Positions 43,786 to 54,474 of a stretch of 56,248 nt of DNA are shown here, one piece after another. Source of the stretch: Psilocybe azurescens (lineage: Eukaryota; Basidiomycota; Agaricomycetes; Agaricales; Agrocybaceae); assembly GCA_023853785.1 (NCBI GenBank), contig JAJIRX010000169.1, positions 1-56,248 of the forward strand. Reading direction: 5' to 3'. The notes under the pieces are model-generated. The model saw only the letters and a list, made by a program, of their open reading frames with translations, made no database searches and was not told the origin of the DNA. A program made the position numbers and the translations under genes. How positions within the stretch are numbered: position 1 is the first letter of the stretch; each line of letters starts with the position of its first letter.

Positions 43786-43922
43786 CACCTCACTCTCTTT
43801 TCTCATTCATCCAAGAGTTCCCTCTGTCGTGCTTCAAACAACAGAGGCTTTCTCTTTCAGAACACCTACAAAGGCATATAGCCTGCGTTCCCGTGCCCTC
43901 GCTGCACACTAAACTCAAAATC
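43786..43922. other. Upstream region of ArgRS C2
   Basis: CATTCATCCAAGAGTTCCCT to the ATG at 43923, matching 31678-31798. It lacks the CACGTGA block seen at the other ArgRS copies. Confidence 0.5.
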
Positions 43923-45087
43923 ATGGCCTCATCCATACCCCCCACTGCCCACCGTCTCGGGCACGGATCCCTCTAAATCTGGCTTGGATTCATTCCGGAT
44001 ATCTACCGGCCAGATCTTCTCGAATGCGCTGGCGCCTAGGCTAGAGCAGTCGTCAACTATGTGAAGAAGGGAGAAAACTTTACGGTTGCGCTCCCCGGTT
44101 CCAACACCCGGGAAGTTTGAAGAGGCTGGAGACAGCGGCTATAGTCGTCGCAAACGTACGTCTTCCGTACTCTCCGATGCATTCATACAAGTGTAGACAC
44201 TCAACTCACACCCACACCGCACAGCCGCAACTGGAAGAGTCGGTCGGATCCGAGATGGAACATCCATCTATCTGATGCGCGACAATCGTTAGCGCGATCG
44301 AGCGCTATGAAAAACACAAATTCGACAGTGATATACGTCTTATCTTCCCAATATGACCTCCATCTCACGAAATTCTTTAAAGTGCTTGAACTAATGAATT
44401 TCCTTGGCACCCTCGCCTATGCACATGAGCTCATGCAGGAAATGAATACAACGAAGGGCACAGCGATGTTCCTGTATGAGATTGAGATTATTAAGGATGC
44501 AGAGAATGCGATGCATGCGCAGACATTGAAGAATGGGGAGAAGTATAAAGTGGTGTTGGATCTAGAGCAGACGGCGCCGAGACTGGGATTACGCAGGTGA
44601 AGAGCCACGATATGGAGGTGCGTTGGCCTTTTTCCATTTCTTTTCGTCATGCTAACGTTCATAAATTTATTCAATCTAGAATTAGCAAATATACAGAATC
44701 TTTCAAAGGCGATACCGGTACTACCTCCAATACGCACTTCGACTCACATCCATATCCTCTCCTTCACCCCTCTCCACCCTGCCTCTCTCATCTCTTTCCC
44801 CCTCCTCTCTTCCTACACGCGCGCATGCAATATTGCGTTCCTCCTGGCCACATACCTGGATGTCTTGAAGACTGCGATGAAGACCCAGAAGCCGAATGGC
44901 ATTGTGACGTTCGCGTTTAGACTGGCGCATGTAATCAGCAGTGCGTAGGATGCGGTTATTGAGGAGGATGAGGATGAGTAAAGGGCGCGGGCGCGGTGAT
45001 GATGATTTTGTATCAGTGTGCGGGGGAGGTATTGGGCGGTGCAGTGTAATGGGTCTGTGGAGTTTGCAGCCGCTGGGGAGGATGTAG
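43923..45087 (+). pseudogene. Arginyl-tRNA synthetase, copy C2, large internal deletion
   Basis: Sister of B2: MASSIPPTAH then frameshift in exon 1, and the same jump from the N-terminal domain to the STIYL-type exon (CGGATCCGAGATGGAACATCC at about 44246). Recognisable later parts are IYVLSSQYDLHLTKFFKVLELMNF, KGTAMFLYEIEIIKDAENAM, TYLDVLKTAMKTQKPNG, IVTFAFRLAHVISSA and the terminus LQPLGRM with TAG at 45085-45087. There are several frameshifts, and a stop before the terminal helix. Confidence 0.8.
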
Positions 45088-45094
45088 ACCGGTA

Positions 45095-45740
45095 CGTCTT
45101 TCTAGGTCTGAAGATACTCTCTGGTGTTCGAGGCTTGAGCGCTGATCCGATCGTTCAATTTCCAGGTCGTACGATGGTATTGTTCTCCGATCACATTTGA
45201 ATGTGACCTTCATTGTATATGAACGCGCTCATTGTGCAAGCCTGTTGCATCCTTCAGCTATACTCAAGTGCATAAGCTGCTCATCGTCAATGTCCGTATG
45301 CCTCTGGATGATCACCATGACGTAATCCGGTATAGACATCGCATTAATACACTCCCACTTTCTCTCCTGCTTGCGTACAACCACATCCCGCAGGCTATCG
45401 TTGGCCTTAACATCACTCCACCAATCACATATACACCGACACCCCGATCTATGTATATATCCACATTTCTTTCAAAGCCCGCCCGCCAGTACCCAGCGCG
45501 CGCTCTGGACTTGGCATCGGGTCTATTATTTTAGCGACGCAAAACCATGTTGACCTATAGACAACACTGTATAACAAGAGATCATGTGCCCTTGAATGAA
45601 GGGTGCGTGTACGACCCCCATTTTCAATCCTGGTCCGAGCTGTCCCCATCTCTTCCTCTCCGGAGCCTCTGCTTGCACTCGGTTGCAATTTCAGTTCCTA
45701 TCAACAGCCTTCCTCTTGTTCGCAGAAGCCTCCCACACAC
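45095..45740 (-). pseudogene. Unidentified gene remnant convergent with ArgRS, copy C2
   Basis: Minus-strand phrases KWECINAMSIPDYVMVIIQRH, LSIAEGCNRLAQ, stop, then MKVTFKCDRRTIPSYDLEIE (about 45365-45150), clearly the same protein as at 32985-33680. Homology with that block ends near 45746. Confidence 0.5.
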
Positions 45741-45746
45741 CACATC

Positions 45747-46270
45747 ACTGCTGGCGCCGACCGCTGTATGTCTGACATACAGCGATTTATATACATGACT
45801 TATGTAAGAATTGATGTAAGTATGACATATAGTATTTATGTTTAGAAATAATACAGATATCAAACATATATTCTGTTCGGTAGCTGTATTTTGAACAAAC
45901 ACCGTTTCTGTTTCTAAGCTGTAAGTAAATAAAACACCTGAATAAACATGACTTCTTTTCTTTGGCTGTTTGTCAAAGATACAGAATAGCTGTATATAAT
46001 AGCTGTATAAAACATACAGATATGGTGTATATAATTGCTGTATGTTATACAAATATGACTTGTGTAAATAGAACTTACAGTTAAAGAACAGAACTTCTGT
46101 TAGTAAAACAAACAGAATTTATGTATGTAATTACTGTATGTCGACCTTACATCGAAACATACAGTATTCGACTCGCTGAGCGAGTCGATGAGTGCGCGAA
46201 GAATTCGCATTTCGAGCGACGGCGACTTCGCGACACGACATTTAAACAATTGAATGTACTTTATTATCGA
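45747..46270. repeat. Inverted-repeat-dense, AT-rich tract
   Basis: A perfect 11-bp palindrome arm pair with a 1-nt centre (CGCTGTATGTC/GACATACAGCG) is at 45762-45784. TACTGTATGT/ACATACAGTA lies at 46132-46141 and 46157-46166. TCGACTCGCT/AGCGAGTCGA, 1-nt centre, is at 46168-46188. Between them the words CTGTAT, GTATGT and ACATACAG recur many times on both strands. The composition differs from both neighbours. Likely a MITE-like element or the end of a DNA transposon; class unknown. Confidence 0.55.
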
Positions 46271-46504
46271 CTCGCGGTTCATTCAATTTAATCCATTTGA
46301 CGCGATAAAGACGCTGTGATTTTACTGACTACAGAGTGCAAAGATCTATTTAGTTAACCATTTGTAAACGACAACGCCAAAGTGAATCGATACTTAAGCG
46401 CTAGTGAAGAAAACCGGGCACAAATCCCACTATCAACTTTTTCACCATCATCCGTCACATCGAGTACATCCTCGCTACGCACTCACACCGAATACCGAAT
46501 ATCA

Positions 46505-46958
46505 ATGTCTGGCGCTAATTCTTCTACAGAGCAAGGTAAGTGTCGTTGTATATCTAAGAAAATAGCTCATCAAACTAACCTAATGATGCCCAGACGTAGA
46601 GATGCACGTCTCGCGCCGACTCGAGACTGCGATGAATGCGGTCGAGAAGGTAAGGAAATGTCGCTATCGACTCATTCGACGGTCATGGCCTCATACCCGT
46701 TCGGCAGTCTCGACAATCCAGCGAGAGGGGAGAGATGACGCGACCGATGCAATAACGAAGGCGTTGGCCCTCCTCGGTGAGTCGTCGCTGTGCTAGCCAA
46801 GTTTCCAGCGCGGCTCACGTTAGTTATTCCCCGCCGAAGATCTCAACTCCAAGGATGCAGCCACTCGGTCGGACGAGGAGATGGATATCGATAACGAGGA
46901 AGCGCCGGGAGCCTTCAAACGAAGCGGGAGAGGCTATGGAGGACGTAGAGGACGGTAG
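46505..46958 (+). CDS. Small three-exon hypothetical protein with acidic and RGG tail
   Basis: Model: 46505-46535, 46594-46776, 46840-46958. Intron 1 is GTAAGT...CCCAG and intron 2 is GTGAGT...CGAAG, both about 60 nt. Total 333 nt, 110 codons plus TAG. The product begins MSGANSSTEQDVEMHVSRRL, has an Arg/Lys-rich helical middle (VEKVRKCRYRLIRRSW), an acidic patch (DEEMDIDNEE) and ends GRGYGGRRGR. The RGG-like end suggests nucleic-acid binding, but I do not recognise the family. Splice sites and frame agree, which supports a real gene. An alternative donor at 46651 (GTAAGG) would break the frame. Confidence 0.5.
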
Positions 46959-47358
46959 CTCGGGCGATAAGGGGAGGGATAGGGGGACTGTGACGAAGAG
47001 TCGAATGAGGAGGAGAAGATGGAGATATAAGGCGCTGTATGGCCACTTAAAAGACGATGAAATGTGACGAGAAGGGTATGGGAAGGGTATGGTTTGATCG
47101 ACATGATATGTAACATAAAACAGTGCGGTGAAGCACACACATATAGATCCAGTTTGACCAAGGGGAAGAAATATGCAAGCTATGATCATTCAATGCAAAA
47201 ACTTTTCATTCTGAGCACGGACTTCCTTGGAGAGATAAGGCCAAGTCAGAGTCCTAACCACCTCTTTCTTCAGCTTGCGCTCGCCACCCGCCGCATTCTT
47301 TCGCCAGCTTGATCTCCCATCCGCACAGAATATACAGCAGTCGCGACGTTTTGACTGA
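46959..47358. other. Flank without a supported gene
   Basis: Overlapping short frames on both strands; no motif. Confidence 0.35.
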
Positions 47359-47562
47359 ATGAGCACCGAGAGCCGCCGCGAGCGAACGATGGCGTATCGC
47401 ATCAGCGAGCGGCAGGCTAAGGTGCTTCATCACCTAGGCGATCTATACGAAAAAGAGGGAAATAGATTAAAAACACGTCATATAAAAGAACACGATAAAT
47501 CATCTATACGCACTGTGACAGTCGCTCGCGACACGCCGCTGTCGAAGTTTTGCTGTTGTTGA
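47359..47562 (+). CDS. Short hypothetical frame
   Basis: 67 codons starting MSTESRRERTMAYRISERQA, with a charged, helix-prone composition and then an apparently non-coding end (SKFCCC) that enters the trinucleotide repeat. It could be exon 1 of a gene whose later exons I cannot find, or chance. Confidence 0.2.
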   Translation: MSTESRRERTMAYRISERQAKVLHHLGDLYEKEGNRLKTRHIKEHDKSSIRTVTVARDTPLSKFCCC

Positions 47563-47660
47563 TGGCGCTGCTGATGCTGTTTATGTTCATGTTGGTGCTG
47601 GTGCTGATGTTGCTGAGGATGATGTTGCTGGGGTTGGTGCTGCTGTTCCGTTCGACGGTA
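47550..47660. repeat. TGN trinucleotide tract (Gln/His repeat in antisense)
   Basis: Imperfect TGTTGATG/TGCTGGTGCTG repeats. The minus strand would encode about 35 residues of mixed Gln and His. No surrounding gene is evident. Confidence 0.7.
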
Positions 47661-47710
47661 TCCCCAATCCCAGCTCAATAAACATGTTCTTCCAGTAATG
47701 CGCGTCAAGA

Positions 47711-48599
47711 TCGGACGCGCTGCGCAGGCACCGCCGGCGCGTATCCGTTATTTCCCATCCCGCTTCCCGATCCCAGTGCCGTTACAGTCACAGACAATCA
47801 AACTCAACTAAAAATCAGCTTTTATTCATGGCCCCAAAACCATCGGAATCAGTAGAATCCCGTTTAAGGAGCTTCCCGACCAACTTTCAGCTCATTCTAT
47901 CGAGCCGTTCCATTTTAAATTGCCAATTAAGGAATGCACACCCTAAAATATTGGCCGGATCCTTAAAAAACCGGTAAAATCATGAAAAATAGCGGAATCG
48001 CTTTCTCAAAGAATGGAATGATCCCAAAGTTCGGTGGGATTTTATCGAGCTGTTCCTCCCTAAAATTTTCACAAAATCCTATTGCCTAAGCCACAAATCA
48101 CTGATTACTTTCGTAAGGCAAAGAAGAACGCAAAGAGAAACATTACCGGCGTTTGGAATCAATCGAAACAGCTTCCCATGTCCATTCTGTGATCCATGGC
48201 AACCTTGATGAGCAATTAGATAATGATGAAGGATGGGAGGCTAGCCCAATCTACAGTGAATGAAAGTGAGAAGTCCATCCGGCAGTTTGATTCGAATAAG
48301 GATACTTAGTTTGCTTTTGAACCGCGCATAGTTGTGGACGTCAACAACAGGATGCCCTCACAGCCAAGCACGCCTAATTATCGAGCATATGAATGATAAA
48401 TAGACAAACAGAGACATAAAATCCCTCACCTGAACGAGGTCATCATATTTAGCGAAGTTCGTCTGGTTGATCGCTGATTATGACATCGTTCGTAAAAAAT
48501 TGCCAGACGACAGGCGGGCGGAAAGGAATCTGGGTCATCGCAAAGTGATGCATTGCAGCTCTATTTAAGTGAGCAATTCAAATTCATTTTAGCCAACGA
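47711..48599. other. Non-coding, possibly repeat-derived
   Basis: AT-leaning DNA with recurring GGAATC/GGGATT words (47840-48090). No open frame of note. Confidence 0.35.
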
Positions 48600-49580
48600 A
48601 ACACAAATAACATTTGGTCAGAAAGCGACGCACACCATCAGAGTTGCATCCAAAGTCGAACACCCGAAGTCGAACACGGCAATGTTGATTCCGACATGTG
48701 AGAGTTTTCCTGTCACCCTAGAAGTGAGACTCGCAGAGCAAGCAGGAGACGGATCAGACATCGACGCTATGGGACAGAAGATGTTGCGGGCTTGCTGGTG
48801 GTACTTGGGGTGGAACTTGGCTTTGTGGCCATGGCGGTTGATGAGCTTGAAACGACACCAGGCAAGCATTGAGAGTAGTCTAAACAAACGATTGTTATCA
48901 TCCATGGTAGCATGAAAGCTATTCAATGGTGATCAGACTTACATGGATTGGAGACTATACGTGTAGCTCCAGAAACGCAGGTCGTCGTCAGCCTGCCCAA
49001 CCCCTAAGATCATAGTAGAATTAAATGCGTCAGAGAGAGAAAGGCGATGTAGCTCGAGTAACTTGGAGTTGACCAAGTTCAGCGTGTGCTTTAGGAATAT
49101 ATATATACACACCTGTATAGTTGTCCACTCCCGTACGACGTGCTGGCGACATCGCTGCAACGCCGCACATTCAACAGCACGTCCATCTGGGACGGCCACA
49201 AAGAACCAAGGAATGCGTCCTTTTCTGTTGTCATCTTAGCTATCTATATCATGCATGATTGAGGTTTCAACAGGAGAAGGACCACTAGGTATAAAATTTT
49301 GAAACTTTACCATTTCGTGGAGGTGCTCAACGTCTTCCTTCAGAGTCGATGGATCTACCAAACACTAATCAGCGAAAAATCATCCAAATTGAGAGAAGAA
49401 ACCGACACCACAACGGGTTAAAGAACATTTCATTATCATTCCTGGCCGTCCCAAGTACGTTAATTACCTATGCATTTCCACCACAACCAAATCTTTGGCG
49501 CTTAACGCCTCGTCCACGGTGTCCTCTTTTATTTGTGGAATTGTTGTGGAATACATTATACTATCTATATCTTGTTATTA
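48600..49580 (-). other. Possible multi-exon gene, structure unresolved
   Basis: Minus-strand phrases look protein-like: MYSTTIPQIKEDTVDEALSA (start 49556), followed by a GTAATT donor; VDPSTLKEDVEHLHEMVKF (about 49355-49300); KDAFLGSLWPSQMDVLLNV in one frame or VAVPDGRAVECAALQRCRQ in another (about 49215-49120); and MDDNNRLFRLLSMLAWCRF (about 48903-48850). I could not connect them with consistent splice phases, nor identify a family. It may be a decayed gene. Confidence 0.25.
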
Positions 49581-50079
49581 TTCTACAGATTTGAAAGCTT
49601 ATACAAGGAGCGGTTGAACAAGATAGGTGAAAACGTGAGCTACAGTTGAGCAGAACTTGGCAGGCTGAAACGCAAACTAGGTGCTAGAAGGTTGGAAAGA
49701 AGAGGAAAGCGTTACATTGTCACAGCAGCGCCTTTGATATGCGACGGACGACTATGCCGTTTTTGAAAAGCGCCTCCTCGGCTTTATCGGCATAAAATTC
49801 TGCTCCGGATATCATCATCGCGCACTTATTTTATCACGCTTTCCTTCTCATCCCACCCATCGCACTTGTAAAAGAAGTATGAGAGTCCGTAAATAACAAT
49901 TGTATGATGGAGTAAAGACTGTATCGGAAAGAGTAATGACTGATCCAAGGAAAGAAAAAGAAAAGTAAATGGGTGTCAAACCCGAACTACAAGCAATAAA
50001 CGACGCTGAAAGGAGAGAAACCCGAATTCAAGATGAGTGCGCCACAACTTACACTTCATCACTGCTGCTAGGCTCATGC
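49581..50079. other. Non-coding, nothing recognised
   Basis: No open frame above background; no motif. Confidence 0.35.
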
Positions 50080-50900
50080 GACTTCTCTATTGTCGATCGC
50101 ATCTCGAATGCGGGCCGCCACCCTCTTGCCTTCTACCCGCCGCAAGGCTTCCGATGTACTTGAGGATGAGTTTCAACGCACTCCTTACAGGCCAGCAATT
50201 GTCGTAGTTGGTCAATACAGGCCAGTGGTCAGCGTCCATGGCCTGTGTGAAGTCAATACACATAGTTAAAGTGAAAATAGATCACACACCATCTCACAGA
50301 TCTTATTTATAAGCGTCTGGTTCTGTGGCGATAGCTAGCTAAGTCAAGTGTCCTGGTGGCTTCCTGCGGATATAAGCCTGCAAGATAGAGTAAGATATTA
50401 AGAACAGATATCTGCTAACATAGGAGTAAACTCTCACCAACAATGTTTCCACATCCTTCTTAGTCCAGTTGTAAGTGTTCTGGAGGATGTCTTCCAAATT
50501 AAATCCGCCAGAGCCCGGGCGACCAGGTTCCCTACGGGCTTGGGGATTATGACCACTCTTGAAGGACCAGCTGCGCACTCGATGGTCCCGCTGTGGGCAA
50601 AGTGGATGGTCCCGGTGGGTGGGTTAGATGGAGGTGGTGTCGACGGATCGGTGGCTAATGGGCTGCTACGGAAGATGGACTAGAGGTAGGACTTCGCAAG
50701 TCCCAGTTAATCCGCATTCCTACCTTAGGAACAGCTGGAGGAGGGCGAAATATCGAGAAATTGATGAGATGTGACTTGAGGGTGGGGATATGCAAGTATG
50801 ATCCAGGTACTTCTGGCATAACGGAGGGTTCCACCAGGGAAGCTCCACCAGGAACGGGCAATGTGATACGCGAGGTAGTTAATGAAGGATTCCATAGATA
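50080..50900 (-). CDS. Hypothetical multi-exon protein, partial model
   Basis: Minus strand. An N-terminal part, SLVEPSVMPEVPGSYLHIPT and IFRPPPAVPKVGMRINWDL, runs at 50850-50690. A middle exon with GSGGFNLEDILQNTYNWTKK and DVETLL (50530-50440) ends at a GTGAGA donor. The 60-nt intron ends in CTTGCAG at about 50380, and the next exon reads AYIRRKPPGHLT with a stop. Further down, AMDADHWPVLTNYDNCWPVR and KLILKYIGSLAAGRRQ (about 50245-50130) look like a conserved short tail of the kind seen in uncharacterised agaricomycete proteins. The join between first and middle parts needs an intron I could not fix. Family unknown; may be decayed. Confidence 0.3.
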
Positions 50901-51890
50901 TGTAATGTCGCAGTTGTTAAGTTAAGATTGAAAAAAGGAAAGGTAAGGATAAATTGGGTAGTAAACGAGATTTAAGTTTTCTTATGTATGCACTGAGCGA
51001 GGCAAAGGGATGGCGATATATTGGGTACGGTATTGGAAGAACTCGCATAGCTCGCTTTCAAGTCCATTTTTCATCTGCAGCTGGAATAAACCCTCGCTTT
51101 CAACTCGCTTTCATGCGCCCAAATATCACTCATGCCTGGAACTTCGAACAATGCCCTTTCAGATTCCTTTGTAACATGGAGAAAAGGGAAGGTCGGAAAG
51201 GGACCTTAATTTTGATCGCTCACTTTCTTATACAGAGCAGATTTCAATGCCGCGATCGGCAGGACGGCATCAGCGGCATGAAAATCCGCCCACCACAAAA
51301 GGCCACCCAAGGCTTATTCACACGGTTTCTTTCCTCTTCGACAACACACCAACAGTACACTATGAAATCACTGTCGCAATTCAAGACACGAGTAGATACT
51401 CAATAAGATAGCATCGTATATTACTTTTGACGAAAATTACCTTCTGCATTATGAAAGAAAATAAGGGTGACAAAAGCCGAAGTTGTACGGAGATTTATTG
51501 AAATATGGCGCACAACGATCCAGTATCAAAGGAAACTGGACAAAGAGAAACCTTATATAGGCGATGATCGCGTTTGAATAGTAAAGAGAGAAAGTACCGG
51601 CGATCAAGCGTCAAAGGAGACTTGACAAAGGAGACAAAATTCAAGTGGCTTGGTCGTGGCGCACTGGTGATCCAATGCCAAAGGTGAGCTGACAAAAATG
51701 ACACGATGTGAACTCGCTTATACTTGGCTCACTATAGATAAACGATGTTGGATTAAGAGCACCCTCATCCCACTTTTCGCATCAAACTCATCAACCTCGA
51801 CTTCAAGGCCAATTTCCCTGTTTAACTTCTAAGATATGAATCTGGCGAGTACACGCCTTCGAGGAGAGAGACATTTGCGCTAACCTTTGA
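50901..51890. other. About 1 kb without a supported gene
   Basis: Includes a 150-codon plus-strand frame (50954-51406) lacking any recognisable motif and splice context. At 51480-51710 the segment GACAAA.. recurs in near-repeats (ATCCAGTATCAAAGGAAACTGGACAAA, ATCAAGCGTCAAAGGAGACTTGACAAA in shorter shared words), a weak local tandem pattern with a period of about 75 bp. Confidence 0.3.
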
Positions 51891-51898
51891 CTTAGAAT

Positions 51899-53446
51899 GC
51901 TTCATTTGTCCTCGCGAAGGAGCTCAAGAACCCGGGGTCGAACATGTCGACCATTTACTCTTTCCAATAATGCAAAATTCTTGCTCGCCGGTATGTTCAG
52001 CCATGTTTCGACTTGGTATAATCTAGCTAAAATGAGAATTTAGGTGACAGCGACAAGGTATTTGTTTGGAACACAGAAACATTCCGAACAGAACAGGTCT
52101 TGGAAAATAAAGGCTGGGGCCAAGTTACCTGCCTTGCCTGGGCATACAGCTGGAGTCGCCTCTGCGAGGGAAGCCATAACGGTGCTGTGCGTAGGATCTG
52201 TTGTAGGCAGTCTAAGTATCTTTATCATGGACTCTCGGTCTGTCAAGGTCGGTCAAGTAGTCAACGCAATGTTTTTCTGTTCTTACCATTTTCAAAGCCA
52301 TTTGCAGAACGGGGACCATGACACAACTTTTCACCCCAAACGATACAGTGGAGAACGTGGCGTTTGACAAGATCAATATTGGTAGACTGGTGGCTTCCAG
52401 CCATTCAGGTGCTGTGAAGATGTACCACATCGAAGCTGCCGGTGAGATATATCCTTTGTATCACTTGTTCCCAAGACTTATCCAAGAGCCCTCAGCAGGT
52501 TTGGTGAGACTCATCTGGGAAGCTCCTAGCAATCGACCAGGTATTCCCACATCTGTAATCTTCTACGGCGCCAGGAGCCAGAATCTCTTGTCTTTTGGTT
52601 AAAGAAGGCGCGTATGTTATGTACCCTCAATCATTTAACAATGCTAATGAATGCCTTAGTCGTTGTCGAGATGCCGCCAATGGCGACGTATTATGGAGCA
52701 AAGAACTAGCTAGCGGGATGTATGTATTTCGCATCGCACTCTCATTACATATGGCTGATAAATTACATAGCGGATCCGTTGCCTTGTCGAGTGATCAAAC
52801 AGCCGTGATCGTCAACAACCTGAACAACGGCAATTTTGATGTCTACCATCCTCCCGATATGTCACCCGTTCAGTCTCTTGCCGTAGGAGACTCCGACCAC
52901 GCTCCGCTACTTCATCAAACAATGCGAATTCATTGAAGGATCGAAACTATCAATTTGTGGAAGTCACACCAATAAAGTCTACATCTTTGATGTAGCCAAC
53001 AATTATGTTCTTCAAACGCTACTTCTAGCGATAAAGGTTGGTTTATTCGTCGCCCTGAACATTTTTCGAACTTATGTCTTGGACGTCAGAAACACATATG
53101 ACCCAAGCTGTTACAGTCACTCGCGGAAAGTCGAAAAGTGCTCATTGCAGCATCCTCCAATGGGTCTATCTACCTATGGGAGAAACGGGCCGTGGCTTTG
53201 ACGACCGGCAATAACGATGAGAGTCGTTCTGGAACCACACTCTCCAGCTACGTGAGGACCCATAGCCCTCTGTTTTTCTTTGTTGCCCGTGACATACCCC
53301 ACCTGGTCACCATATGCTTTCGCCGTGAGATCTTCTTTAATTTTCTTATAGGTCCATTTCTGACGTCTTCACTTTGTTTCTTAGTTTTTTGCGTTTATAA
53401 TTGCGAAGATGAAAGAAAGTGGATTTATCAAGGAGGAGGGGCATGA
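51899..53446 (+). pseudogene. WD40-repeat protein, probably damaged, with C-terminal membrane-like segment
   Basis: Beta-propeller scaffold protein of a type common in agaricomycetes. Repeats show as LSNNAKFLLAG (intron) DSDKVFVWNTETF at about 51970-52080; GWGQVTCLAWAYS then, one frame over, AITVLCVGSVVGSLSIFIMD (52110-52230); NVAFDKINIGRLVASSHSGA with VKMYHIEA (52350-52440); RDAANGDVLWSKELASG (52665-52720); VALSSDQTAVIVNNLNNGNF (52780-52835); LSICGSHTNKVYIFDVANNY (52950-53000); and VLIAASSNGSIYLWEK (53135-53185). Introns include one at 52235-52305 (GTCTGT...TTTGCAG). A one-base shift near 52155 inside the second repeat, and a stop after RSQNLLSFG (52600) that may be intronic, suggest damage. 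The C-terminus has a hydrophobic stretch (FLIGPFLTSSLCFLVFCVYN) ending at 53446. Confidence 0.6.
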
Positions 53447-53805
53447 ACATTCTTAGTCAAATATCTCTACCTTGGTTTACATAATTGTTTAGTTTTACTT
53501 GCATTCGCGATGTCGTAGTAGAAATCATTTTTGGAAGGAGACCTCCAGAAACAATGACAGATTGACAATGTCTTCTGAATGAAGGACATGCGTGAAGTCG
53601 CCGCTGCCTTTTCTGGCATGGAAGACATGATATTCGGTTGAATATGCATAATTGAAAAATTTGTAGATATTAAGTTGACCAAGGCTTGCGCCTACCTTGG
53701 GAACCTAAAGATCACAACCGCGTGATACATTTCCGCAGGTTTGCTGGTGTTGGACGGGCAAGCCAGGGTCTTTCCGTATCGACTTGTACTTAAATCCTCC
53801 TTCGC
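53447..53805. other. Intergenic, nothing recognised
   Basis: No supported coding region; ends at a plausible splice acceptor (CGCCTGTTCAG) leading into the GC3-rich exon. Confidence 0.35.
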
Positions 53806-53815
53806 CTGTTCAGGT

Positions 53816-54001
53816 CGCTGGCCCGAGAAGTCTTTCCTCAACCCCTCGATGAAAACCCGCCGCCGCACATACCGCCGCGGTCGCATTAACCCTTACCAGG
53901 GCGAGCCCTACTACGTCGAGATCACTCTCAGCCCCAGCAAGACTGAGGTTGAAAAGGCCACTGATGTCCCTGCCTCTGTCACCCTCGCCGGACTCAACTG
54001 A
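53816..54001 (+). CDS. Terminal exon of an unidentified, strongly GC3-biased gene
   Basis: From the acceptor after TTCGCCTGTTCAG, the frame reads GRWPEKSFLNPSMKTRRRTY, RRGRINPYQGEPYYVEITLS, then PSKTEVEKATDVPASVTLAG, LN and TGA at 53999-54001. Third positions are overwhelmingly C or G (GTC, CTC, AAG, ACC), unlike all neighbouring sequence, which is a mark of highly expressed fungal genes. It is a 3' fragment: no convincing upstream exon was found. The basic TRRRTYRRGR patch suggests RNA or ribosome contact, but that is a guess. Confidence 0.35.
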   Translation, partial: RWPEKSFLNPSMKTRRRTYRRGRINPYQGEPYYVEITLSPSKTEVEKATDVPASVTLAGLN

Positions 54002-54474
54002 CGACAGGTAGCCAGGGGACAGATTGAGGCCCCGCGCTTAATTGTCTCATGTAGGTTGTAGGAGTGTTTATTTGCCATCACATATCGAACTCTCTTTGTG
54101 GCGACTATGACCACGGCTCATGAATCGAACTCGATGGACCGGTAATGTTTTGCGACCACTGGAGCCTTCGAACTCTTCGATTTACCATACTTTCTGGGCA
54201 GGACGGTCCCGCAGCAAATTCATGGGTGTGCAGGAGTCGGTCGCACGCGATTTACTCACGTGTTTCGCAAGACCGATCACGCTCTGAAATGACGGAGCAT
54301 GGGCTGTTTTGCCACCGGAAATGTCAATGATGACGGAAAATATTAAAAAAGACAAGATTTTGCAAAGCGCAGAGAAATTTGTTAATACGATATCATAAGA
54401 GATTTATTAAAAATATGCTGTACTTTACGAGTCACTGCGATATACGAAGAATGATGTGTAACAAGTCGATAGAG

